DNA of 32,089 nucleotides from Candidatus Magasanikiibacteriota bacterium (GTDB lineage Bacteria > Patescibacteriota > Patescibacteriia > Magasanikbacterales > UBA922), in contig JAAZJX010000012.1 of the NCBI GenBank assembly GCA_012800155.1, forward strand, positions 1 through 32,089, read 5' to 3'. Numbering within the stretch: the first letter of the stretch is position 1; each line of letters opens with the position of its first letter. This document shows, piece after piece, positions 1 to 8,310 of this stretch. The notes under the pieces were generated by a model, which did not search any database, was not told the origin of the DNA, and saw only the letters and a program-made list of their open reading frames with translations. The translations under genes and the position numbers were made by a program.

Positions 1-53
1 TATAAAAAGCCCGAGTGCCTGCCTGCCGGTAGGCAGGGCGGAATTATTCCGCC
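1..53 (+). repeat. Partial copy of the tRNA-Leu 5' end interrupted by a 20-nt palindrome
   Basis: Bases 1-17 are identical to 111-127, which cover the immediate upstream sequence and the first nine bases of tRNA-Leu. A 20-nt near-perfect palindrome (18-37; arms CCTGCCTGCC and GGTAGGCAGG, one G-T wobble) comes next. Bases 38-45 then continue with tRNA positions 10-17 (GCGGAATT). The copy stops there, and 37-53 folds as a 7-bp hairpin with a 3-nt loop. This is not a functional tRNA. It could be a tRNA 5' fragment left by duplication or integration and then hit by a small palindromic repeat, a terminator of an upstream gene outside the window, or an assembly artefact if the contig begins here. 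Confidence 0.6.
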
Positions 54-118
54 TCTTAAAAATAAAAACCTATTTTCTTGAAAAAGAAATAATATAAATA
101 AACAAAAAATTATAAAAA

Positions 119-199
119 GCCCGAGTGGCGGAATTGGTAGACGCGCACGACTCAAAATCGTGTTCCTCTGGAGTGAGAGTTCAATTCTCTCCTCGGGCA
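119..199 (+). tRNA. tRNA-Leu (anticodon CAA)
   Basis: The 7-bp acceptor stem GCCCGAG/CTCGGGC closes at 119-125 and 192-198. The D arm contains GGTAGAC. The anticodon stem CACGA/TCGTG holds the loop CTCAAAA, giving anticodon CAA, which reads UUG leucine codons. A long variable arm, as in class II tRNAs, and a T arm with GTTCAATTC follow. The discriminator is A at position 199 as expected for leucine. CCA is not encoded, so it must be added by a nucleotidyltransferase. The metallophosphoesterase gene begins 22 nt downstream. Confidence 0.96.
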
Positions 200-221
200 C
201 TCTTTCTCTGCAAAATTATCT

Positions 222-1187
222 ATGAATATATTTTTTGATATTCAAATTGCAATTCTTGTTATAATAACTGCTTTACCTGCGGTTATTTTATTATTAAATA
301 AACATAAAAAAAATACTTGGGAAAATAAACATAAAAAATTTATTTCCTTTTTAGTTACTCTTCTTTTATTAGGAACTTTAATTATAATCTACGGTAGTTT
401 CATAGAACCAAGATTAATTATTATAAATCAACAAAAAATAAACTTAGCTAAAATTACTGAACCAATAAAAATTGTTTTTATAGCTGATTATCAAGTAGGA
501 AAATATAAACAAGAAAAGTTTGTTGAAAAAACAGTAGAAAAAATAATTGCCCAAAATCCTGATCTTATTTTATTTGGTGGAGATATGATTGATAATGAAA
601 TTTATAATGAAAAGGAAATAAATTTTTTAAAACCCTTAGAAAAATTAACTGCTAAATATCCAGTTTATGCTATACAAGGTAATCATGAATATGGTATTGG
701 TGGAGGTAAAAGTTTAAGAGACTCAAATTATCGTGTCGCTGATATGAGTTTAGAAACAAAAAATTATTTAGAAAATATTGGAATAAATTTTTTAGAAAAT
801 CAACTAACAGAAATAAATATAAAAAATCAATCATTCTATCTTTTTGGTGGAGATGATTTTTGGGCTAATAAACTTAATTTAGAACCTTTAAAAAATAGAG
901 AAAAAGATCTTGCTACAATTGCTTTAATTCACAATCCTCTAGCTGCTTATGCAGTAGCCAAAGAAAATGTTGATTTAATGCTTTCGGGACACACTCATGG
1001 TGGACAAATTCGTTTACCCTTTATTGGTCCTCTTGGTAAAGTTGATAGCATCACTCCAAAAACTTGGTATCAAGGTTGGAATAATATTGATGAAATGAAA
1101 TTATTTGTAACCAGCGGAATTGGTGAATCTGGAACAAGAGCTCGTCTTTTTAATCCACCAGAAATAGTAATTTTAACTCTAGAATAA
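222..1187 (+). CDS. Membrane-anchored calcineurin-like metallophosphoesterase (YkuE/YaeI-like)
   Basis: The 321-aa protein has two hydrophobic segments at about residues 8-26 and 40-60, followed by a metallophosphoesterase domain. Visible metal-site motifs are D89-Y-Q91, GGD121, GNH155E, H237, and GHTHGGQ (H257, H259). This is the YkuE/YaeI type of phosphoesterase, which sits at the membrane and acts on phospho-ester substrates such as lipid-linked or nucleotide compounds; the substrate here cannot be read from sequence. The usual first motif is D-x-H, and here the histidine is glutamine. It is the only large plus-strand gene in the window, lies just after tRNA-Leu, and ends at a strong bidirectional terminator. 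Confidence 0.88.
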   Translation: MNIFFDIQIAILVIITALPAVILLLNKHKKNTWENKHKKFISFLVTLLLLGTLIIIYGSFIEPRLIIINQQKINLAKITEPIKIVFIADYQVGKYKQEKFVEKTVEKIIAQNPDLILFGGDMIDNEIYNEKEINFLKPLEKLTAKYPVYAIQGNHEYGIGGGKSLRDSNYRVADMSLETKNYLENIGINFLENQLTEINIKNQSFYLFGGDDFWANKLNLEPLKNREKDLATIALIHNPLAAYAVAKENVDLMLSGHTHGGQIRLPFIGPLGKVDSITPKTWYQGWNNIDEMKLFVTSGIGESGTRARLFNPPEIVILTLE

Positions 1188-1190
1188 TTA

Positions 1191-1225
1191 AAAAACCACT
1201 AAACAAAATTAGTGGTTTTTTATTT
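1191..1225. terminator. Bidirectional rho-independent terminator
   Basis: A perfect 12-bp stem (1191-1202 with 1209-1220) encloses a 6-nt loop and has a T run on both strands. It serves the plus-strand phosphoesterase gene and lies between it and the convergent minus-strand cluster. Confidence 0.9.
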
Positions 1226-1308
1226 TAAATACATTTTTAATAAAACATGAATTTAACCAACTAAACAAATTTAAAAGAATTTTTGTTTTAATTCGTAAAA
1301 TTTATATT

Positions 1309-1926
1309 CTATTTCTTAATATCATTTTTAATCATTTTTATAATCTCTGGAAATTCAGCTATTTTAAAATGTCCATTTTTACTTGGATAAATTATTATAA
1401 TAGCTTTTTTTAGTTTTTTTCTATATTTTTCAGCATGAGCAACAGGAGTAACATCATCATCTTTTGAAAATAATAAATATAAATTTTTTGTGTTTTCTTC
1501 CAAAAGAGATAAATCTGATTTTAGTTTAAATCCTCCCACTAAATCTTCTTCAAAACAAGTATTATCAAAAGGTGGACAAACTAAATAAACTGATAATATT
1601 TTTTTAGGAAACTTATGTTCAGATAAATATTTAGCAAGAAAAGTTCCACCTAAAGATACACCAATCAAAATAATATTATTTTTCAAAAAAGGAATATATC
1701 TTTCAAAATTAATCTTCCATTCTTTATATTTAGCATTATCAGACAAAGGCATTCGTGGTCTAATAATATCAAAATCTTTACCTAATTTTTTATTTATAAA
1801 TTCATTTGACCATCTTTTTTTTGATTCAATGGATATTTCTCGAGTTTTCAAAAAATTTAAATAATCTTTTTTATTTTTAAAAGTCATCCCTCCATGAACT
1901 ATAAATATTTGTCTTTTGTTTTTCAT
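1309..1926 (-). CDS. Small alpha/beta-hydrolase fold protein (RBBP9/YdeN-like)
   Basis: This 205-aa protein shows an alpha/beta-hydrolase plan: an oxyanion-loop HGG near residue 11, the nucleophile elbow GVSLGG with Ser91, an acidic residue around Asp158 in a strand-loop before VTPVAH, and a C-terminal His186 in the context NGHF. The size and the lack of a large cap domain resemble the RBBP9/YdeN group of serine hydrolases. The substrate is unknown. It is the last gene of the minus-strand cluster beginning with the winged-helix protein, 7 nt after the COG2426-like gene, so it is probably cotranscribed. Confidence 0.75.
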   Translation of the reverse strand: MKNKRQIFIVHGGMTFKNKKDYLNFLKTREISIESKKRWSNEFINKKLGKDFDIIRPRMPLSDNAKYKEWKINFERYIPFLKNNIILIGVSLGGTFLAKYLSEHKFPKKILSVYLVCPPFDNTCFEEDLVGGFKLKSDLSLLEENTKNLYLLFSKDDDVTPVAHAEKYRKKLKKAIIIIYPSKNGHFKIAEFPEIIKMIKNDIKK

Positions 1927-1933
1927 ATATTAT

Positions 1934-2437
1934 TTATATTAACCATCTTATTGTTCCTCCGGCAAATAAAGTAATAAAAGTAACAATAGTCGCTGCTAAA
2001 CAAACTCCTGCCAAAATAAGAGGAGCAGATTTACGAAAAGGAATATTAAAAATAAAAGCAACTAAAGCTCCTGTCCAAGCGCCCGTTAAAGGCAAAGGAA
2101 TCCCAATAAAAATTATCAAAGCAATCGCTCCATATTTAGCATACTGACCAGAAAATTTTTTTTCCGCTAATTCCATTTTTTTTCGTAAAAAACTACCAAT
2201 AAATTTTTTCTTTATCAACCAATCATGAAAAATTGGAAACAAATATAAAATAAAAAAAATAGGCAACATATTACCCGCTACGGCAATCAACCATGTCTGC
2301 CAAACAGACATTTTATAAACTTCTAAAGCAATTGGAATTGAAGCTCGTAATTCTGTCAAAGGAATCATTGAAATAAAAAAAGTTGCCCATTCAGGTGATA
2401 AATCTGTAAACCATTGAATTGGATTTAAATCAAACAT
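1934..2437 (-). CDS. COG2426-type small integral membrane protein (putative small multidrug export family)
   Basis: The 167-aa protein is mostly hydrophobic, with about four membrane segments. It carries the pattern of the family named putative small multi-drug export protein (Pfam Sm_multidrug_ex, COG2426): an N-terminal IPLTELRASIPIA region and a central IPLPLTGAWTGAL region, both like re-entrant helices. The transport role is a database family name rather than a demonstrated function. It starts 2 nt after the dacA-like stop codon, which indicates translational coupling. Confidence 0.82.
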   Translation of the reverse strand: MFDLNPIQWFTDLSPEWATFFISMIPLTELRASIPIALEVYKMSVWQTWLIAVAGNMLPIFFILYLFPIFHDWLIKKKFIGSFLRKKMELAEKKFSGQYAKYGAIALIIFIGIPLPLTGAWTGALVAFIFNIPFRKSAPLILAGVCLAATIVTFITLFAGGTIRWLI

Positions 2438-2439
2438 AA

Positions 2440-3546
2440 TTAATCTGTTATAGCCAAACTATTTGAAGCTATTGAAAAATTATTATTTATATTATTATCA
2501 ATTGTAGAAGTTGTAGTGTTTTCATCACCAGGCCATTTATAATTAGCAAAAACCCAATTAGCTACATCACGCGCTTCAGTAAATCTTTTTTCATGTTCTT
2601 TTGCGCCCAAAATTACTACATTTAATAAATGATTATTTTTACCAACTTGCATTACAAAATTATATCCAGAAGCAGTAATAAATCCAGTTTTACCTCCATT
2701 CAAAATTTCAAAATCATTGGGAATCCAACCAAGTAATAACCAATTAGTATTCCAAAGATGATGTTTTAATTTTCTTTCTACTGAATATAAATTTAATTCT
2801 GGAGTTAAAACAGCTAATTTTATCTTAGATTGTTTCAAAGCTTCTTCTAAGAGAATAGCTAAATCAGAAGGTGTAGAAATATTAGTATCATTTAAACCTG
2901 AAGGATCAGTAAAAAAAGTATCTATCATTCCTAATTCTAAAGCCTTTTGATTCATACGCTCAACAAAAGCTTCTATTGGCCAATCCAAAGCATTGGCTAA
3001 ACTAATAATAGCCTTATTGGAAGAACCAATCAAAGTAGCCTGCCATAATTGTTCCAAAGTATAAGTATCCCCAGCATAAACATGAGTATCCAATGAATCT
3101 GCTCCAATAACTGTAGTAGTAGAAGACCAATCTGGATTTTTTTCTAATAATACCAAAGCACTCATTAATTTAGTCACACTAGCAATAGGTCTTTTTTCAT
3201 ATTCATTTTTGGCATACAAAACTGAACCAGTTTCCTTATCTTTGACAATTATTCCTTGAGCAGTAAAAATATTTGAATCCAACATTTCTCCTTGTAATTT
3301 TGGTAATAATGGTTTGGAAATTTCTGGTGGATTTATTTCAATATCCCCTCCTATTTGAGGAATAAAAGATTCTACTATTTTAATTGGAGTAATAACTTTA
3401 GTAATAAAATAATCAGTTTTATTTTTATTGAAATTTAAAAAAATAAAAAATCCACCAAAAATAATTACAAAAATTAAAATCAAACTGCGTAAAATATTTG
3501 CTTTATCATCTTTTAATGGATCTGGTGGTAAAAAATTATTGGTCAT
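2440..3546 (-). CDS. dacA: D-alanyl-D-alanine carboxypeptidase, PBP5/DacA family (peptidase S11)
   Basis: This 368-aa protein trims the terminal D-Ala from peptidoglycan stem peptides. One membrane anchor lies at about residues 19-38 at the N terminus, leaving the catalytic domain outside. All three penicillin-binding motifs are present: SxxK (S123-V-T-K126), SxN (S175-S-N177) and KTG (286-288), plus the DPSGLND segment typical of S11 enzymes. It lacks an obvious C-terminal amphipathic anchor of the E. coli PBP5 type; the last 25 residues are Asn/Thr/Ser rich. Its start overlaps the scpB stop by 11 nt. Family membership is clear; the dacA symbol is by family. Confidence 0.9.
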   Translation of the reverse strand: MTNNFLPPDPLKDDKANILRSLILIFVIIFGGFFIFLNFNKNKTDYFITKVITPIKIVESFIPQIGGDIEINPPEISKPLLPKLQGEMLDSNIFTAQGIIVKDKETGSVLYAKNEYEKRPIASVTKLMSALVLLEKNPDWSSTTTVIGADSLDTHVYAGDTYTLEQLWQATLIGSSNKAIISLANALDWPIEAFVERMNQKALELGMIDTFFTDPSGLNDTNISTPSDLAILLEEALKQSKIKLAVLTPELNLYSVERKLKHHLWNTNWLLLGWIPNDFEILNGGKTGFITASGYNFVMQVGKNNHLLNVVILGAKEHEKRFTEARDVANWVFANYKWPGDENTTTSTIDNNINNNFSIASNSLAITD

Positions 3547-4084
3547 TTTCTTTATTATTTAAAATATTTTCAATATATTCATGTTTATGAATTATTTCAT
3601 AGTCTGGCAAATTTTCCACTGAATCAATACCTAAATGTCGTAAAGCTTCCAAAGATACAAAATACAAAGGCAATATTTTATTTTCTTCTTCTTTTTCTTC
3701 TATCAATCCTCGCACTAATAAATTACGAATAATCAAAGAACAATTAACTCCACGAATTTGTTCTAATTCTGGACGAGTGATTGGTCCCCGATAAGCTATT
3801 ACTGTCAAAGTTTCCAATTGAGCTTTGGTCAATTCTCCACTAACTTCATCTTTAATAAATAAATCAACATATTCAACATTTTCTGGAGCAGTAGACATTT
3901 GTATTAATTCTTCAGAAAAAAGAATCCTAATACCAGAATTATCCTGATTATATTTCATTTTCAAAGTTTCCAAAGCCTCCCTAACATCTATTTCTTTAAC
4001 AGAAATTGTTTTAACAATTTGTTTTATTGACAACGGTTTAGAAGCAACAAACAAAATTGATTCGATTTTTGAAATTATAGACAT
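3536..4084 (-). CDS. scpB: Segregation and condensation protein B
   Basis: ScpB is the winged-helix (kite) dimer that binds ScpA and bridges SMC heads in chromosome condensation. The 182-aa length is normal. The family signature lies at about residues 84-130: LTKAQLETLTVIAYRGPITR followed by an EQIRGVN segment and a second winged helix ending in an L-I-E-E-K-E-E-E patch. It follows scpA by 24 nt and overlaps the dacA-like gene. No smc gene is in the window. Confidence 0.95.
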   Translation of the reverse strand: MSIISKIESILFVASKPLSIKQIVKTISVKEIDVREALETLKMKYNQDNSGIRILFSEELIQMSTAPENVEYVDLFIKDEVSGELTKAQLETLTVIAYRGPITRPELEQIRGVNCSLIIRNLLVRGLIEEKEEENKILPLYFVSLEALRHLGIDSVENLPDYEIIHKHEYIENILNNKENDQ

Positions 4085-4108
4085 AATTTATATAGAATAA
4101 CAAAATTT

Positions 4109-4801
4109 TTAAATTTTTTCAATTAAAATATCAGAAAAATTATTATTTTGTTTTAAAGATAAATTTTTTATTTTAACTAATTCCAACAAAGACAAAAAAG
4201 TTACAATTACTTCTGTTTTATTTTGAGAATCATTGAGAATTTGTGATAAAGTAAAACTTTTTTTCTCTTTCAACCAAGCGCGAATTTGATTTATTTTTTC
4301 TTTCATTAATATTGCCTTATCAATATGAGTCTTAGGCAATGGTTTAGGCGGTTTTATTCGATGAAGTAATTTTTCAATAGATTTTTGTAAATTAGAAATA
4401 GAAAGATTGGTTGGTGGATAAAATTCATTTCTTTTTCTTGTTGGCTCAATACGAAAAACTCCCCGTTTATCTTCAAGCCAATTTTTATTTAATTTTTTAG
4501 CTACTTCAATAAATTTTTTATATAATCGCAATTGTTCTTCTAAACTAGGACCTTCATCTTCTTCTGAAGAAAATTGAGGTAAAAGTTGTTTAGATTTGAG
4601 TAATAATAATCTAGTCGCCACTACTAAAAAATCTGCCATTTCTTCTGATTCTTTTTCTTCCATCTTATCTAAATAATCTAAATATTGCTCAGTTACTTGT
4701 GATAAAGCTAATTCGCTCAAAGATAATTTTTGTTCATCAACCAAAGATAAAAGCAAGTCCAAAGGACCGCTAAATTGTGCTAATTTAAACTCCGTTTTCA
4801 T
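4109..4801 (-). CDS. scpA: Segregation and condensation protein A
   Basis: ScpA is the kleisin that closes the SMC ring. I chose the ATG at 4801, giving 230 aa, because the family N terminus (FSGPLDLLLSLV) begins 8 residues later and because this start falls 3 nt after the stop of the upstream gene. A longer open frame to 4897 would overlap that gene and adds unrelated residues. The N-terminal SMC-neck-binding part has the LSLSELALSQVTEQYLDYL segment, an ADFLVVATRLLLLKSKQLLP helix, and a C-terminal winged-helix region for the SMC cap. Confidence 0.94.
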   Translation of the reverse strand: MKTEFKLAQFSGPLDLLLSLVDEQKLSLSELALSQVTEQYLDYLDKMEEKESEEMADFLVVATRLLLLKSKQLLPQFSSEEDEGPSLEEQLRLYKKFIEVAKKLNKNWLEDKRGVFRIEPTRKRNEFYPPTNLSISNLQKSIEKLLHRIKPPKPLPKTHIDKAILMKEKINQIRAWLKEKKSFTLSQILNDSQNKTEVIVTFLSLLELVKIKNLSLKQNNNFSDILIEKI

Positions 4802-4803
4802 AA

Positions 4804-5100
4804 TTATTTTAAAGGTAATTTTCTTTGTCTTTCTAATAAAATTTGCTCTGCCAATTTTAATCCATTTTTGGTAAGCTGAACATGAGTAATAAACCATTTA
4901 TGCGTTGTTCTTTTGCCAAAACCAATCATAAATTCTCGATCAATTAATCTTTCTAAACTTTTGGTAATAATACTTTCATGATATTTCTTTTTGGTTTTTT
5001 TAATTTGTTTTTTATAAAACTGATGAAAGATTTTTCTATCCACTTTCATTTTCCCTAAACAAGTTACTATAATAAATTTTTGTAAGGGACTTAATTTCAT
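4804..5100 (-). CDS. Small basic winged-helix-like protein, function unknown
   Basis: I do not recognise a named family. The 98-aa protein is basic. Its layout is helix, a Lys-rich segment (residues 30-40), a helix with ITKSLERLIDREFMIG, a beta-hairpin-like stretch around KRTTHKWFITHVQLT, and a terminal helix. This matches a small winged-helix domain such as MarR/PadR-like DNA-binding modules. It is the first gene of the scpA-scpB-dacA cluster, with the scpA start 3 nt after its stop, so it is probably translated together with scpA. It may be a regulator or DNA-binding partner, which is only an inference. Confidence 0.6.
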   Translation of the reverse strand: MKLSPLQKFIIVTCLGKMKVDRKIFHQFYKKQIKKTKKKYHESIITKSLERLIDREFMIGFGKRTTHKWFITHVQLTKNGLKLAEQILLERQRKLPLK

Positions 5101-5121
5101 AATATCTAATCATCAATCTAT

Positions 5122-5150
5122 TTAATAACTAATAAAATATCTAATATCAA
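5122..5150 (-). promoter_or_regulatory. Candidate promoter of the winged-helix/scpA/scpB/dacA cluster
   Basis: Read on the minus strand, TTGATA (5150-5145), a 17-nt spacer and TATTAA (5127-5122) lie 22 nt upstream of the first start codon. The spacing is ideal but the -10 is only a 4/6 match. Confidence 0.4.
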
Positions 5151-5179
5151 ATTATAAATTTGACTTTTTCTTTTTATTT

Positions 5180-6937
5180 TTATTCTAAAATTTTTATCTT
5201 TAATTCTGCTAATTGTTTTTGTTCAACTTCACTTGGACTACCCATCATTGGTTCTTCAGCTTTTTGATTCTTAGGAAATGGAATTACAGAACGAATATTT
5301 TTTTCTCCCAATAAAACCATCATCAATCTTTCAATTCCTGGAGCAAATCCACAATGTGGCGGCGCTCCAAATTCAAAAGCCTTTATCATGTGACCAAATT
5401 TATTATCTACTACTTGTTTATCATAACCAGCAATTTCAAAAGCTTTATACATAATTTCAGGATTCATATTACGTACTGCTCCTGAAGATAATTCCAAACC
5501 ATTACCAATAATATCATATTGATAAGCTAAAATATCCAAAGGATTTTTAGTTTGTAAAGCTTCCATACCTCCTTGAGGCATAGAAAATGGATTATGACCA
5601 AAATCTATTTTATTTTCTCGTTCATTAAATTCATACATTGGAAAATCTACAATCCAAGCCCAAGCAATTAAATTTGGATCTTTTAAATTTAATTTTTCCC
5701 CTGCTAAATCACGCACTGCTCCAAGAGCTAGACAAGATACTCGCCAATTATCAGCGGAAAAAAATATAATTCCATTTTTATCAATTGCTAATAAATTTTT
5801 TAATTCTGCTAATTGTTCTGAAGTAAAAAACTTAGTCACTCCACCTTCAAAAGTATTATTTTCAAATTTAATCCAAGCCAAACCTTTGGCTCCAATTCGT
5901 TTAGCTTTATCAGTAAATTCCTCATCAATTTCTTTACGAGTAAAAACTTCTCCACCTGGTACAAATAAAGCTCTAATAAATTCTGCTTCTACAAAAACTT
6001 TAAAATCTGTTTTCTTTGCCCAAGTGCTAACCTCAATCATTTTTAAATCAAAACGCAAATCTGGACGATCAGAACCATAATCTTCAAAAACTTGCTTGAA
6101 AGGAATTCTTGGAAAAGGTTTTTGCCAAACTTTTTTATTAGCTATTTTTTCTGTTAATTCAATAAAAAGAGGTTCCATTTCTTGAAAAAATTCTTCTGGT
6201 TCCAAAAAACTAGTTTCTACATCAAGCTGATAAAATTCGCCCGGACTACGATCAGCTCGAGGATCTTCATCACGCATACAAACAGCAATTTGATAATAAC
6301 GATCAAAACCAGCTACCATCAAAAGTTGTTTATATTGTTGTGGAGCTTGTGGTAAAGCATAAAATTTTCCTGGATGAATCCTACTAGGAACAAGAAAATC
6401 ACGAGCGCCTTCTGGTGAAGAAACAGTTAAAACAGGAGTAGCAATATCTACAAAACCTCGCTTATCCATAAAATCACGAATATGACGAATCATTTTTGCG
6501 CGAAACAAAATATTATTTTTCAATTTTTCACGACGCAATTCTAAATAACGATGTTTCAAACGCAATTCTTCATCTTCTTCCTCTTTATGAGCATCAAAAA
6601 TTTCAAAAGGTAAAGTTTTGGCTTTGCTCAAAATAGTTATTTCTTCAGCAATAACTTCTATTTCACCAGTTGAAATATTTTTATTAAAATTTTCTTCTTT
6701 TCTCTTTTCTACTTTTCCTTTTATTCTAATAACATATTCATATTTCAAACTTTCAACAATTGAAAAATCTTTTACTTGATCTGGACTAAAAACTACTTGA
6801 GTCAAACCATAACGATCACGCAAATCAATAAAAATTAAATTCCCCATCTTACGATGCTTGTGAACCCAACCAGACAAAACTACTTCTTGTCCTATAAAAG
6901 ATTTGTTCAATTCCCCACAAGTATTTGTTCTGTACAT
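5180..6937 (-). CDS. aspS: Aspartyl-tRNA synthetase
   Basis: This class II synthetase charges tRNA with aspartate. The 585-aa length fits the bacterial type with an inserted GAD domain. An N-terminal OB-fold anticodon-binding domain (about 1-110, with VVLSGWVHKHRKMGNLIFIDLRD) precedes class II motif 1 and the active-site segment LPQAPQQYKQLLMVAGFDRY with the RDEDPRADR loop (motif 2). The GAD-type insertion follows, and then motif 3 (GFAPGIERLMMVLLG). After ADR the common EFTQ segment is replaced by SPGEFYQLD. Because asnS and tRNA-Asn are also in this window, direct Asn charging is possible. Confidence 0.97.
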   Translation of the reverse strand: MYRTNTCGELNKSFIGQEVVLSGWVHKHRKMGNLIFIDLRDRYGLTQVVFSPDQVKDFSIVESLKYEYVIRIKGKVEKRKEENFNKNISTGEIEVIAEEITILSKAKTLPFEIFDAHKEEEDEELRLKHRYLELRREKLKNNILFRAKMIRHIRDFMDKRGFVDIATPVLTVSSPEGARDFLVPSRIHPGKFYALPQAPQQYKQLLMVAGFDRYYQIAVCMRDEDPRADRSPGEFYQLDVETSFLEPEEFFQEMEPLFIELTEKIANKKVWQKPFPRIPFKQVFEDYGSDRPDLRFDLKMIEVSTWAKKTDFKVFVEAEFIRALFVPGGEVFTRKEIDEEFTDKAKRIGAKGLAWIKFENNTFEGGVTKFFTSEQLAELKNLLAIDKNGIIFFSADNWRVSCLALGAVRDLAGEKLNLKDPNLIAWAWIVDFPMYEFNERENKIDFGHNPFSMPQGGMEALQTKNPLDILAYQYDIIGNGLELSSGAVRNMNPEIMYKAFEIAGYDKQVVDNKFGHMIKAFEFGAPPHCGFAPGIERLMMVLLGEKNIRSVIPFPKNQKAEEPMMGSPSEVEQKQLAELKIKILE

Positions 6938-7043
6938 ATAATGATTTTAATCTAAATAATATACTTATTTTAGCAAAAAAAATAACAAATATCAAATAAA
7001 TAATTATACTTTAAAAAATAGCTTAAATTAGCAACTTTTATAA

Positions 7044-8126
7044 TTATTCTAAAAATTTTTTTCTCATCTTTACTACAAAAAATCCTTCTATTTCCTTAGT
7101 AGGCATTATTCGTAAAGATTTTTTAATAACCTCTTTATTAATCTCTTTTTCATTCCAATTTTTTAAAATTGGCAAACATTTAAAATCTAATAAATCAATA
7201 TCCATTATTTCACAATCTTCTATTCTATCCATAAATCTAGTAATTTGTAATTCATTTTCTTCTGGAGAAAAAGTACAAGTAGAATAAACTAAAATTCCTC
7301 CCGGTTTCAAAGCCTTCCATGCAGATAATAATAATTGTCTTTGTTTATAGGCCATTTCTTTTATTTTTTGTTCTTTCCAATAACCATATGTTTTTGGTTC
7401 ACCTTCTATAAATCTAGCTTCTGCGCTACATGGAGCATCAAGTAAAATCTTATCAAAATATTCAGGATATTCCCGAGTCAAAACTGCACCATGTTCCATA
7501 CGCAATATAAATTTCCAATCATTATTTTGAACAAATTCATTTTTGGTTGAAACAGTCAAAGAATCTTTTTTATTTTTTAAAAGATCTTCTGTTTCTATTT
7601 TTCCAAAATTTTTCTCAGGATAACATAATACTCCTAATACTTCCATATTATGTTTAAGTTTAAAAAAACGAATTTTATTATTATCATTAGCTACTAATTC
7701 ACCTTGTTTATTCATCAAAGCCGCAATCTGAGAAGTCTTACTACCTGGCGCAGCTGTTAAATCCAAAACTTTTTCTCCTGATTTAAGATCCAAAACTAAT
7801 GGTGGCACCATACTAGCTAAACTTTGTATATATATTTTTCCTTCTTTATAAATATCAAGATCAGTCAAATCCCGCTTACTTTTATTTTTCAAAATAAAAG
7901 CTTCTTTATACCAAGATATTCTTTCAAATTTAAAACCATTTTGTTTCAATATCTCAATTACTTCAGTTTGATTAGCTTTTATAGTATTAATTCTAAAAGT
8001 AGTAGGGCGTTTTATAAAAGTAATTTTTATTTGATTAAATAAAGAAACGCCAAACATATTTGTTAGACGTTTTAAAAATTTTTCTGGAAGTCCTTGTAAT
8101 TGTTTTTTATTTTTGTTTTTCCCCAT
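7044..8126 (-). CDS. RNA m5C methyltransferase, RsmB/NOP2 family
   Basis: The 360-aa protein has an N-terminal PUA-like/RNA-binding region (about 10-100) and a SAM-dependent Rossmann domain. Motif I is VLDLTAAPGSKTSQ (120-133), motif IV is DAPCS with Cys233, and motif VI is STCTFSPEENE with Cys284; these two cysteines are the release and nucleophile cysteines of m5C enzymes. About 45 residues (roughly 170-215) inserted before motif IV are longer than usual. The target may be rRNA (RsmB/RsmF type) or tRNA and cannot be decided here. No C-terminal extra RNA-binding domain is seen. It stands alone between aspS and asnS. Confidence 0.88.
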   Translation of the reverse strand: MGKNKNKKQLQGLPEKFLKRLTNMFGVSLFNQIKITFIKRPTTFRINTIKANQTEVIEILKQNGFKFERISWYKEAFILKNKSKRDLTDLDIYKEGKIYIQSLASMVPPLVLDLKSGEKVLDLTAAPGSKTSQIAALMNKQGELVANDNNKIRFFKLKHNMEVLGVLCYPEKNFGKIETEDLLKNKKDSLTVSTKNEFVQNNDWKFILRMEHGAVLTREYPEYFDKILLDAPCSAEARFIEGEPKTYGYWKEQKIKEMAYKQRQLLLSAWKALKPGGILVYSTCTFSPEENELQITRFMDRIEDCEIMDIDLLDFKCLPILKNWNEKEINKEVIKKSLRIMPTKEIEGFFVVKMRKKFLE

Positions 8127-8310
8127 AAATTAACAAAGTCTGATAATTTAATTTAATTTACTCAATCAACTACTTTCTCATTTCTAAATATTCATTATAT
8201 TCTAAATGCTCTTTATAATTATAGATAATTATCTTCCTTATTTTAAATTTATATTTTTAAAAAAAATAATCTTATTATCAATCTAAAATTATTACTAATA
8301 TTAAAGACAA

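Noticed and set aside
5147..5163. Terminator for aspS (7-bp hairpin)
   Set aside because: The T-rich tail is on the plus strand only, while aspS is on the minus strand.
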